A stretch of 5,395 nucleotides of DNA from Phycisphaerae bacterium (GCA_030610965.1 JAUWQU010000333.1:1-5395); one strand, 5' to 3'; shown: positions 1 through 5,368, counted from the first letter of the stretch. The notes: generated from the sequence alone by a model not told the origin. Numbers and translations are program-made.

Positions 1-183
1 TTCCACCCGGCGCAGGGCCGCTTATAACGCTTTGCAGGTTGGCCTCTTAACCCTTTTCCCTTGACGGGAGCGGCCCTCGACAGCCCTTCAGAGCCCGGCG
101 AGGGCGCTGCCCGTCGCGCGTGCGCCCCTGCTGCTGAAGCGAGCAGGCCTCGGGGTCAGAACCACGTATTCCCGGTGCCGCCT
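1..183. other. Left-edge intergenic DNA, no gene recognised
   Basis: I recognise no gene here; the open frame that crosses it has low-complexity, arginine- and proline-rich coding and no family resemblance. Two modest inverted repeats are visible. GCCCTCG at 73-79 pairs with CGAGGGC at 99-105 (7-bp stem, 19-nt loop). CCTGCT at 127-132 pairs with AGCAGG at 142-147 (6-bp stem, 9-nt loop). Neither is followed by a T-run on either strand, so I do not call a terminator, although the second lies about 70 bp past the stop of the minus-strand ThuA gene. Confidence 0.4.
21..50 (-). promoter_or_regulatory. Weak candidate leftward promoter
   Basis: Read on the minus strand there is TTAAGA (50-45; 4 of 6 to TTGACA), an 18-nt spacer, then TATAAG (26-21; 5 of 6 to TATAAT). 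It would drive a gene lying left of the window. The AT-rich text stands out in GC-rich surroundings, but there is no gene in view to support it and such matches arise by chance. Confidence 0.2.
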
Positions 184-215
184 TACCGGATACAGGCCAC
201 CGGCTACCGGCTACC
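184..215. repeat. Heptamer tandem array at the 3' end of the ThuA gene
   Basis: Four and a half 7-bp units run head to tail on the plus strand: TACCGGA (184-190), TACAGGC (191-197), CACCGGC (198-204), TACCGGC (205-211) and a partial TACC (212-215). The array starts 3 bp beyond the stop codon of the minus-strand ThuA gene at 219-221. It resembles the short tandemly repeated heptamers (STRR type) known from cyanobacteria and similar arrays I recall from planctomycete genomes; function unknown. Confidence 0.7.
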
Positions 216-218
216 AAG

Positions 219-860
219 TCATCTCGTCGCGGCCCGGCCTTCGGCGGCCCAGACCATGCCGCGGGTCAGGATCGGCATGCACGCGGGCACGTCGAAATCC
301 TTCGCGTCGTGGCCCAGCGAGCTGTAGAAGACACGGCCCTTGCCCCACATCCGCTTCCAGACCACCGGCTGGGTGCAGCCGTTGCATTGGCAAGTCGTCG
401 TCGCCAGCACGTGGTTCGACGGGTCGACGTGCATGTAGTACTGCTCGCTGTTCATGCGGAAGTGGTTGAGGTCGGCTGTGATGGGGTCGGCGTGGTCGAC
501 GACGTGGACCGTGTACTCCAGCTTGTTGCCCGGATGGGCCACCCACTGCCCGCCGACCATGAACTGATAGCCGGGATTGTCCCGGAACGCGTCGCCCATC
601 CCGCCGTGACAGCCGGCGATGCCAACCCCCTCCTGGACGGCCTGGAGGAGGTTCTTGGCCTGCTCGTTGGAAATGTCGCCCGCCGTCCAGTGCGGCACGA
701 TAAGGTCCAGTCCCAGCAGGCTGTCAAGATCGTTGAGGCTGTCCAGCGTGTCCGACCGCTCGGCCTCGATGCCGTGGGCGTCAAGCGCCTTGGCGATGAT
801 CTCGCTGACCGGCCCGGGTTCGTGCCCGGCCCATCCGCCGTAGATTACGAGTGCTTTCAT
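219..860 (-). CDS. ThuA-like domain protein
   Basis: This 213-residue protein is about the size of a lone ThuA domain (trehalose-utilisation family, class I glutamine-amidotransferase-like fold). Motifs in order: a first beta strand and GGWAGHEP at 8-15; PHWTAGDIS at 56-64; a nucleophile-elbow-like GVGIAGCHGG at 78-87 with Cys84-His85; GGQWVAHPG at 103-111; SEQYYMHVD at 138-146; VVWKRMWGKGRVFYSSLGHD at 166-185; and a C-terminal RGMVWAA. No signal peptide or membrane segment is seen, so it is probably cytoplasmic. ThuA proteins are tied to sugar (trehalose and related disaccharide) catabolism in rhizobia, but the substrate here cannot be read from sequence and no sugar genes are adjacent. The ATG at 860 is chosen because GGAG lies 6 nt upstream; the in-frame ATG at 908 would translate a tandem repeat. 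A Cys-rich loop (TCQCNGC, 156-162) is unusual. The gene lies 217 bp downstream of the malic enzyme gene on the same strand and is probably transcribed separately. Confidence 0.9.
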   Translation of the reverse strand: MKALVIYGGWAGHEPGPVSEIIAKALDAHGIEAERSDTLDSLNDLDSLLGLDLIVPHWTAGDISNEQAKNLLQAVQEGVGIAGCHGGMGDAFRDNPGYQFMVGGQWVAHPGNKLEYTVHVVDHADPITADLNHFRMNSEQYYMHVDPSNHVLATTTCQCNGCTQPVVWKRMWGKGRVFYSSLGHDAKDFDVPACMPILTRGMVWAAEGRAATR

Positions 861-866
861 GTTTCG

Positions 867-870
867 CTCC
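867..870 (-). promoter_or_regulatory. Ribosome binding site of the ThuA gene
   Basis: GGAG on the minus strand (CTCC as printed), with a 6-nt spacer to the ATG at 860. It decides the start in favour of MKALVIYGG over the upstream in-frame ATG at 908, whose extension encodes only the repeat array. Confidence 0.75.
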
Positions 871-876
871 GCTTGG

Positions 877-905
877 CAATGTGCAATGCTCAAATGCTCA
901 ATGTC
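877..905. repeat. Heptamer tandem array in the ThuA gene leader
   Basis: Four units of a second 7-8 bp repeat run in tandem on the plus strand: CAATGTG (877-883), CAATGCT (884-890), CAAATGCT (891-898, one extra A) and CAATGTC (899-905). On the coding strand of the neighbouring gene this reads as repeated CATTG. It ends 6 bp before the ribosome binding site of the ThuA gene, inside its 5' leader or promoter region. It is unrelated in sequence to the array at 184-215. Confidence 0.7.
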
Positions 906-1052
906 CAACTAAGGACACTTCTCTCAGCCGCGCCGCAACGCAAACATCCGTTCTCTCTGCGCCTTGTAAGCTTCTTCCACAGCAGCCCCCGGCCTGTCGT
1001 GACATCCGCAAGGCCATCGAGCAAGAGAAATGAACCTGTCTCTTCTTCTTGA
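906..1052. other. Intergenic spacer between malic enzyme and ThuA genes
   Basis: No gene is supported here. Minus-strand frames contain short open stretches (for example a 35-codon frame from the ATG at 1005 to the TGA at 898), but they have no clear ribosome binding site and run into the CATTG array. On the minus strand, CGCAGAGAG near 953-961 and AAGAAGAAGAGA near 1040-1052 resemble decayed versions of the CACAGAGG repeat next door, so part of the spacer may be degenerate repeat. No convincing promoter for the ThuA gene was found. Confidence 0.4.
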
Positions 1053-1077
1053 CCTCAGTGCCTCTGTGCCTCTGTGG
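1053..1077. repeat. Octamer tandem array at the malic enzyme stop codon
   Basis: Three exact-register 8-bp units on the plus strand: CCTCAGTG (1053-1060), CCTCTGTG (1061-1068) and CCTCTGTG (1069-1076), followed by GG and then TTA, the reversed stop codon of the malic enzyme. On the minus strand this reads TTAACCACAGAGGCACAGAG, text I recall as a recurring intergenic element in planctomycetes and other environmental bacteria. The gene's TAA appears to be supplied by, or to overlap, the repeat edge. Confidence 0.75.
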
Positions 1078-2457
1078 TTAATCTTTCACAGCCCCGCGCA
1101 CCGCCGCGGCGACGGCCTGGTGCGTGGCGGGGTTCATCATCTCGGGAAGCAGCTCGCCTTCGGGCACTATGTTCGACAGTGCCTCGGCCGCCGCCATCAT
1201 CATGTCGATGGTGATGGACTTTGCGGCCGCGTCGAGCGCGCCGCGGAAGATGCCCGGATACGCCAGGGCGTTGTTCATCATCCGCCCGTCGGCGGCGATG
1301 GCTGCCCCGGCTTTGTAGGCGTCGTTGACGCTGATCTCGCTAACCGGGTTGGCCAGCGCGAAGACTATCGGGTCTTTGGCCATCGAGCGGACCATTTCCC
1401 GCGAAACGAGGTTCGGCCTCGACACGCCGATGAACAGTTCCCGGCCGGCCATGGCTTCGGCGATGCCGCCGGTGATGTTCTGGGTGTTGGTCCGTTCGGC
1501 CAGGGCGACCTTCTCGGCGTTCATGCCCTCGGCTCGGCCGCGGTGGACGATGCCCTTGGAGTCCGCCAGGACCACGTCCCCCGCCCCGGCATGCATGAGA
1601 AGGTCGGCAATCGCGGTCCCGGCCGCGCCTGCCCCGGCGATCGCGCAGGTAATGTCCTCGATGCGTTTTCCGGTCTGCCGCAGCGCGCCGTAAAGCCCGG
1701 CCAGGACGATGGTGGCCGTGCCGTGCTGGTCGTCGTGGAAGACCGGGATGTCCAGCCGCTCGTCGAGCGTGCGCGTGATCTCGAAGCACTGCGGCGCCGC
1801 GACGTCCTCGACCTGTATCGCGCCGAATGTCGATGCGATCCGCTCGCAGACGTTGATGAACTCCTTCGGGTCGCGGGTGTCTATCAGGATCGGCTCGGCC
1901 GAGACCCGGGCGAACTCCCAGAAGATCGCCGACTTGCCCTCCATGACCGGCATCCCTGCCAGGCAGCCGATGTCGCCGAGGCCGAGGATGGCCGTGCCGT
2001 CGGTGACGATGGCGACCTTGTTTGCGATGCCGGTGTACTCGCGAGCCTTGGCCGGGTCGGCCTCGATGGCCTTGCAGACCCGCGCCACGCCCGGCGTGTA
2101 GACGATCCGCAGGTCGGTGTTGGATGTTATCGGCGTGCGGCTTCGCATCTCGCAGGAGCCGCCGCGATGGCTCTCCATCGCCATGTCCAGCACGTCCACC
2201 ACCTCGACGTTGGCGATCGCCTCGACTGCCTTGCGGGCCGAGGCCATCTGCTCGTCGCTTTCGGCGAAAACGCGAAGCTCGTAGATCATCGATTCGGTGA
2301 AGACCTTGCCCAGGTTAACCTGGCCGATGTGAGCCCCGGCGCCGATGGTCGCCGAGATAACCGCACCGAGCCTGTCGCCCCCGTCGAGAAGGCGGACGTT
2401 CATCTGAAAGACCACGTTCCGCCCGAAACGATCCTGCAATGCCTGCAACGATGTCAT
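1078..2457 (-). CDS. ACT-domain malic enzyme (malate dehydrogenase, oxaloacetate-decarboxylating)
   Basis: A 459-residue cytoplasmic enzyme predicted to convert L-malate to pyruvate and CO2 with reduction of NAD(P). Residues about 10-90 form an ACT-type regulatory domain. The catalytic N-domain follows with YTPGVARVC at 120-128 (catalytic Tyr120), TDGTAILGLGDIG at 152-164 and the catalytic-lysine motif GKSAIF (Lys175). Metal ligands are Glu217-Asp218 in VEDVAAP and the aspartates of FHDDQHGTA at 240-248. The dinucleotide fold has GAGAAG at 275-280 and an acidic LADSKG (Asp299) after the second strand, which favours NAD. GVSRPN at 344-349, LANPVSE at 368-374 and the malate-contacting NN (395-396) are present. 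The usual insert between GR and NN (GRSDYPNQVNN in many relatives) is shortened to GRMMNN. The length fits ACT-fused malic enzymes. The ATG at 2457 starts where the ACT domain begins and has AAGAGAG 5 nt upstream; the in-frame ATGs at 2586 and 2523 lie at or upstream of the predicted promoter. The ACT domain suggests allosteric control by a small molecule, identity unknown. Confidence 0.93.
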   Translation of the reverse strand: MTSLQALQDRFGRNVVFQMNVRLLDGGDRLGAVISATIGAGAHIGQVNLGKVFTESMIYELRVFAESDEQMASARKAVEAIANVEVVDVLDMAMESHRGGSCEMRSRTPITSNTDLRIVYTPGVARVCKAIEADPAKAREYTGIANKVAIVTDGTAILGLGDIGCLAGMPVMEGKSAIFWEFARVSAEPILIDTRDPKEFINVCERIASTFGAIQVEDVAAPQCFEITRTLDERLDIPVFHDDQHGTATIVLAGLYGALRQTGKRIEDITCAIAGAGAAGTAIADLLMHAGAGDVVLADSKGIVHRGRAEGMNAEKVALAERTNTQNITGGIAEAMAGRELFIGVSRPNLVSREMVRSMAKDPIVFALANPVSEISVNDAYKAGAAIAADGRMMNNALAYPGIFRGALDAAAKSITIDMMMAAAEALSNIVPEGELLPEMMNPATHQAVAAAVRGAVKD

Positions 2458-2462
2458 GTTCG

Positions 2463-2469
2463 CTCTCTT
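2463..2469 (-). promoter_or_regulatory. Ribosome binding site of the malic enzyme gene
   Basis: AAGAGAG on the minus strand with a 5-nt spacer to the ATG at 2457. It is not a perfect GGAGG, but it is the only purine-rich stretch at the right distance and agrees with where the ACT domain starts. Confidence 0.55.
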
Positions 2470-2521
2470 AAGCCAATGCCCGACAGTCAGCCGACCCAGC
2501 GGGCCAGCCAGGAAACCGGCC

Positions 2522-2550
2522 ATTATACGCCCGGCACGCCGCGATGCAAA
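2522..2550 (-). promoter_or_regulatory. Sigma-70-like promoter of the malic enzyme gene
   Basis: On the minus strand, TTTGCA at 2550-2545 (4 of 6 to TTGACA), a 17-nt spacer, and a perfect TATAAT at 2527-2522. Transcription would begin near 2515, giving a leader of about 57 nt before the ATG at 2457. The -10 hexamer covers the in-frame ATG codon at 2523-2521, so initiation there is excluded for this transcript. The hexamer is the most AT-rich spot in a GC-rich gap and points at the gene it should serve. Confidence 0.6.
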
Positions 2551-2737
2551 ACAAGAGCGTCCCCGGCAGTCGCCCGGCCCTGCCACACTTTCTCCGGCAG
2601 CAGCCCTTGCCGCCGAAAATGCCGCAATGCCGGCCAGGGAGGCTTAGAACCAAAGATCGGATGTGTCGTGGTCCGTTATCGACACCTTATGTGCTGGCAT
2701 TTACAGCGCCGTGACGAGAAGATTCCATGGCGCCTAT

Positions 2738-2741
2738 GAGG
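2738..2741 (+). promoter_or_regulatory. Ribosome binding site of the phosphatase gene
   Basis: GAGG with an 8-nt spacer to the ATG at 2750. It decides the start against the GTG at 2663, which lacks a comparable site and would add 29 residues with no recognisable character. Confidence 0.6.
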
Positions 2742-2749
2742 CAGAGAGC

Positions 2750-4138
2750 ATGGTCAAGACCGGCACGATCGAATCAGATGCATTCCGACACGCGGCACTC
2801 CGTAGCGAACGCATTCGCATCGTCGGCACCGTGGCCGTATTTGTCGCTCTTGGCCTATTCATTGTTCTTCGGGCTCTCTGGGCTCGCACCGGCGCCGATG
2901 CGTTCCTCGGAGGCGCGCTGCTTACAGTGGCCCTGATTGCGTATGAGGGCGGGATACTGGCGATTGTCAATCGGTCGATTCGCCGCGGCAAGGCAGTGTC
3001 CCCGCGGTTCTGGGTGCTGAACGTTGTTGTGGAGACAACGTTTCCGTCGATGGGGATTATCTACTTGGCCGAGGCGGGCGTCTTCAGCCCATATGCCGCC
3101 TTGGTGGCTCCGCCGGTCCTGACCTACTTCTTCTTCATCATCCTGTCCACACTCAGACTGCGGCCGCTGCTTTCCCTTCTTGCGGGGCTGTCTTCGGCAT
3201 CCGGGTATCTCCTTGCCGCCGCCTATGTCTCATGGCGATATCCTGCCGAAGAGTTGGGTGGCCTACCGGTCGGCGTGCCGCTCTACACAGGATATGCGAC
3301 CGTGTTCTGCCTGGGTGGCCTGGTGGCAGCGGGTGTCGCCCGACAGATAAGGCAACACGTGTCGGCGGCTCTGCATGAAGCGCAACAGGTCGAGCGGCTC
3401 AGGGCCGACCTGGAGATCGCGCGGTCTATCCAACAGGCCCTCTTGCCGAAAGATGCTCCGGACGTGACAGGTTACGAAGTGGCCGGTTGGACGAAGCCTG
3501 CCGAGCAGACCGGCGGCGATTACTACGACTGGCTCGTCTTGCCTGACGGACAAGTCACGATTGTCCTGGCCGATGTCTCGGGTCATGGGATCAGTGCCGC
3601 GATGGTTACCGCGAATTGCCATGCCTACGTCCGGGCCAGCGTTCCGTGGCACGAAGACCAAAGCGCCGCCATGAATCACCTCAACCGGCTTCTTGCTGAC
3701 GACTTGCCTGTCGAACGATTCGTCACGTTTGCCGCCGCCACGCTCGATGCCAATCTGCATCGTGTCGAACTGCTGTCGGCCGGCCACGGCCCGTTGCTGC
3801 TATACAAGGCTGAGAAACACACGTTCACTGAGTACAGGGCACAAGGAATCCCCCTGGGTGTGATGCCGGAAACGAGTTACGGTCAGCCCCACGACATTCG
3901 GATGGAGCCCGGCGACATGCTGGTGCTGGTTACTGACGGCATCACCGAATGGGCCAACGCCGATGGCGAGATGTTCGGCCTCAAGCGGCTCAAAGCCTCC
4001 ATTTTTGACCACAGTGGCCTGCCCCCGAACCAGTTGATCGAGCAATTGCACCAGGATGTCATCGGGTTCGCCGCCGGCACCGCCCAACTTGATGACCTGA
4101 CGGTTGTCGTTGTCATGAGGCGACCTTCGGGTGGGTGA
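2750..4138 (+). CDS. Membrane PP2C/SpoIIE-type serine/threonine phosphatase
   Basis: A 462-residue integral membrane protein with a cytoplasmic metal-dependent phosphatase of the RsbU/SpoIIE type, expected to remove phosphate from Ser/Thr on a partner such as an anti-sigma-factor antagonist. The N-terminal half has about six hydrophobic segments, roughly at 24-44, 51-74, 88-108, 115-135, 138-161 and 177-197, with no recognisable extracellular sensor domain. A charged helical linker (about 199-225) leads to the family signature ARSIQQALLP at 224-233. Catalytic acids look complete: GGDYYD (Asp257, Asp260), LADVSGHG (Asp275), VTDGITE (Asp396) and LDDLTVVVV (Asp448-Asp449); LSAGHGPLLL and GIPLG are also present. 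The start at ATG 2750 follows GAGG; a GTG at 2663 is the alternative. No STAS protein, HPK-type anti-sigma kinase or sigma factor lies beside it, so its target is unknown. Its GC content is clearly below that of its neighbours (about 53-55% in two sampled 60-base lines versus about 70% in tyrA and the malic enzyme). Confidence 0.92.
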   Translation: MVKTGTIESDAFRHAALRSERIRIVGTVAVFVALGLFIVLRALWARTGADAFLGGALLTVALIAYEGGILAIVNRSIRRGKAVSPRFWVLNVVVETTFPSMGIIYLAEAGVFSPYAALVAPPVLTYFFFIILSTLRLRPLLSLLAGLSSASGYLLAAAYVSWRYPAEELGGLPVGVPLYTGYATVFCLGGLVAAGVARQIRQHVSAALHEAQQVERLRADLEIARSIQQALLPKDAPDVTGYEVAGWTKPAEQTGGDYYDWLVLPDGQVTIVLADVSGHGISAAMVTANCHAYVRASVPWHEDQSAAMNHLNRLLADDLPVERFVTFAAATLDANLHRVELLSAGHGPLLLYKAEKHTFTEYRAQGIPLGVMPETSYGQPHDIRMEPGDMLVLVTDGITEWANADGEMFGLKRLKASIFDHSGLPPNQLIEQLHQDVIGFAAGTAQLDDLTVVVVMRRPSGG

Positions 4139-4288
4139 GCCATTCGACAGTCGCGAAACACAACCGGAAAAGGGCCTATGCCGCGGTCGAGTTGTCAGGC
4201 GCATATCGTGCCGGCGCTATTGCCAACCGGGCGGGTTTGGAATAGGCTTTGTCCGTGGGTTCCGGGACGTGTGACTCAGGATCGAAGA

Positions 4289-4313
4289 GCCGCGAACCTT
4301 TTTCTGCCGCGAA
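4289..4313 (+). repeat. Direct repeat pair just before tyrA
   Basis: GCCGCGAA occurs at 4289-4296 and again at 4306-4313, a 17-bp start-to-start spacing, ending 3 bp before the ATG of tyrA. The T-rich CCTTTTTCT lies between the copies. This could be a protein- or ribosome-proximal control site or chance in GC-rich DNA; the stretch contains no Shine-Dalgarno sequence. Confidence 0.35.
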
Positions 4314-4316
4314 AAC

Positions 4317-5204
4317 ATGGCTGACAGCAAGATGGACATCCGGCACGTCACGATAGTGGGCGTGGGGCTTTTGGGCGGTTCGGCAGGCCTTGCGCTTAAG
4401 GCGTTCGACCCGCGGATTCGCATTGCAGGCGTCGGGCGTCGGGCCAAGTCGCTCGATCAGGCACTGGCCATCGGGGCGGTGGACACCGTTCACCTCGACG
4501 CGCGGGAGCCAGTCGGGGATACCGACCTGGTGATCCTGGCCACGCCGGTGGGGGCGTTCGAGGGCCACATGCGGGCCATCGCGCCGCACCTGGCGGCCAG
4601 GGCGATCGTCACGGACGTCGGATCGACCAAGGCGTCGGTCGTTCGCCAGGCCCATCGGCTTCTGGGGGCGGGGCGGTTCTGCGGCTCGCACCCCATGGCC
4701 GGCAGCGAGCAGAAGGGCCCGAACTTCGCCCGAGCCGACCTGTTCAGCGGCGCCACGTGCATTCTCACGCCGACGCCAAAGACCCCGCCCGAGGTGGCTC
4801 GGCGCGTGGGGACGCTGTGGGAAAAGATGGGCATGCGGACAGTGACCATGCCGCCGGCTCGCCACGACCGCGTGATCGCGCGGGTCAGCCATCTGCCGCA
4901 CGCTCTTGCCAGCCTGCTGATGCTCCTGCCGGCCCGCGCGGACCTGGACGTCTCGTCCACGGGCTTTCGCGACGCGACACGCCTGGCCAGCGGCGACCCG
5001 GAAATGTGGCGGGACATCTTTCTGACCAACCGCCAGGGGATACTGCGGGTGATCGACGACTTCGACCGCTCGCTGCTGAGCCTTCGCCAGCTCGTCGACG
5101 CCGGTGACGGCGCGGGTCTGGAGGCGTTCTTCGCGGCCGCCAAGAAGAAACGCGAAACGACCATAGCCCAGGTCATCCACGACCGCCGAATGGCGGCGGA
5201 GTAG
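4317..5204 (+). CDS. tyrA: Prephenate/arogenate dehydrogenase (TyrA, short form)
   Basis: A 295-residue cytoplasmic enzyme of tyrosine biosynthesis, predicted to oxidatively decarboxylate prephenate to 4-hydroxyphenylpyruvate, or arogenate to tyrosine. The Rossmann domain has VGVGLLGGS at 14-22, LVILATPVGA at 71-80 and VTDVGSTKASV at 98-108. The catalytic region has GSHPMAGSEQKG at 123-134 (His125), SHLPHALASLL at 191-201 (His192, His195) and the substrate-binding TGFRDATRLASGDPEMWRDI at 215-234. It is a lone dehydrogenase: there is no N-terminal chorismate mutase and no C-terminal ACT domain of the Bacillus type, so feedback control by tyrosine may differ. After the second beta strand the sequence is GVGRR rather than an Asp-containing motif, which suggests NADP use. 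The start at ATG 4317 is bounded by an in-frame stop at 4272; ATG 4332 is possible, and neither has a clear ribosome binding site. The 178-bp gap after the phosphatase gene gives no strong sign of co-transcription. Confidence 0.93.
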   Translation: MADSKMDIRHVTIVGVGLLGGSAGLALKAFDPRIRIAGVGRRAKSLDQALAIGAVDTVHLDAREPVGDTDLVILATPVGAFEGHMRAIAPHLAARAIVTDVGSTKASVVRQAHRLLGAGRFCGSHPMAGSEQKGPNFARADLFSGATCILTPTPKTPPEVARRVGTLWEKMGMRTVTMPPARHDRVIARVSHLPHALASLLMLLPARADLDVSSTGFRDATRLASGDPEMWRDIFLTNRQGILRVIDDFDRSLLSLRQLVDAGDGAGLEAFFAAAKKKRETTIAQVIHDRRMAAE

Positions 5205-5294
5205 GTCCCCTTTCGCCGTCGCGGTCCCGGGCGACCCTCCTGATTCAAACGCTCCGCGAACCCCGACTGACCATAGATCCCAACTACTGGCTGT

Positions 5295-5310
5295 CGGTGA
5301 TCGATCACCG
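5295..5310. repeat. Perfect 16-bp palindrome
   Basis: CGGTGATCGATCACCG is its own reverse complement and does not extend further (T opposite T outside). It lies 90 bp after the tyrA stop. It may be an operator for a dimeric regulator. The half-site spacing does not fit CRP (TGTGA-N6-TCACA) or FNR (TTGAT-N4-ATCAA). Confidence 0.5.
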
Positions 5311-5321
5311 TCGTCAGGTGC

Positions 5322-5359
5322 GCAGGAAACGCCGGGCGCAAGCGACCGGCGTTTCCTGC
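5322..5359. terminator. Long perfect hairpin, possibly a bidirectional terminator
   Basis: GCAGGAAACGCCGG (5322-5335) and CCGGCGTTTCCTGC (5346-5359) are perfect reverse complements: a 14-bp stem with a 10-nt loop (5336-5345). Neither strand has a T-run after the stem, so it is not a classical intrinsic terminator. It sits 118 bp after the tyrA stop, and 9 bp after a possible convergent reading-frame end at 5369. A terminator without a U-tract, an RNA stability element or an inverted-repeat operator are all possible. Confidence 0.5.
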
Positions 5360-5368
5360 AAGCGTATT

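Noticed and set aside
898..1005. 35-codon minus-strand small open frame
   Set aside because: It has no clear ribosome binding site and ends in the CATTG repeat array, and it resembles no protein I know.
309..1052. 247-codon plus-strand open frame
   Set aside because: It lies antisense to the ThuA gene and runs through the repeat arrays and spacer; its composition is of low-complexity Val/Arg/Asp type.
2595..2612. Hairpin CGGCA/TGCCG in the divergent gap
   Set aside because: A 5-bp stem with an 8-nt loop is common by chance in GC-rich sequence and is not placed at a gene end.
1030..2739. 569-codon plus-strand open frame
   Set aside because: It runs antisense to the malic enzyme, whose catalytic motifs are all present. 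Its translation is rich in Arg, Gly, Asp and His with no family motif, typical of an antisense frame in GC-rich DNA.
2663..2749. GTG start 29 codons upstream for the phosphatase
   Set aside because: There is no good ribosome binding site before it, the added residues look non-coding, and the ATG at 2750 has GAGG at proper spacing.
3263..3787. 174-codon minus-strand open frame
   Set aside because: It is antisense to the phosphatase catalytic domain, which has intact motifs on the plus strand.
4220..4248. Promoter for tyrA (TTGCCA, 17 nt, TAGGCT)
   Set aside because: The -10 matches only 3 of 6 bases, which is expected by chance in this gap.
4176..5180. 334-codon minus-strand open frame
   Set aside because: It is antisense to tyrA, which is clearly real, and its translation shows no recognisable domain. 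The 4490-5341 minus-strand frame is rejected for the same reason.
5295..5310. CRP or FNR binding site
   Set aside because: The palindrome has GTGA-N4-TCAC and TGAT-N2-ATCA spacing, whereas CRP needs N6 between TGTGA and TCACA and FNR needs N4 between TTGAT and ATCAA.
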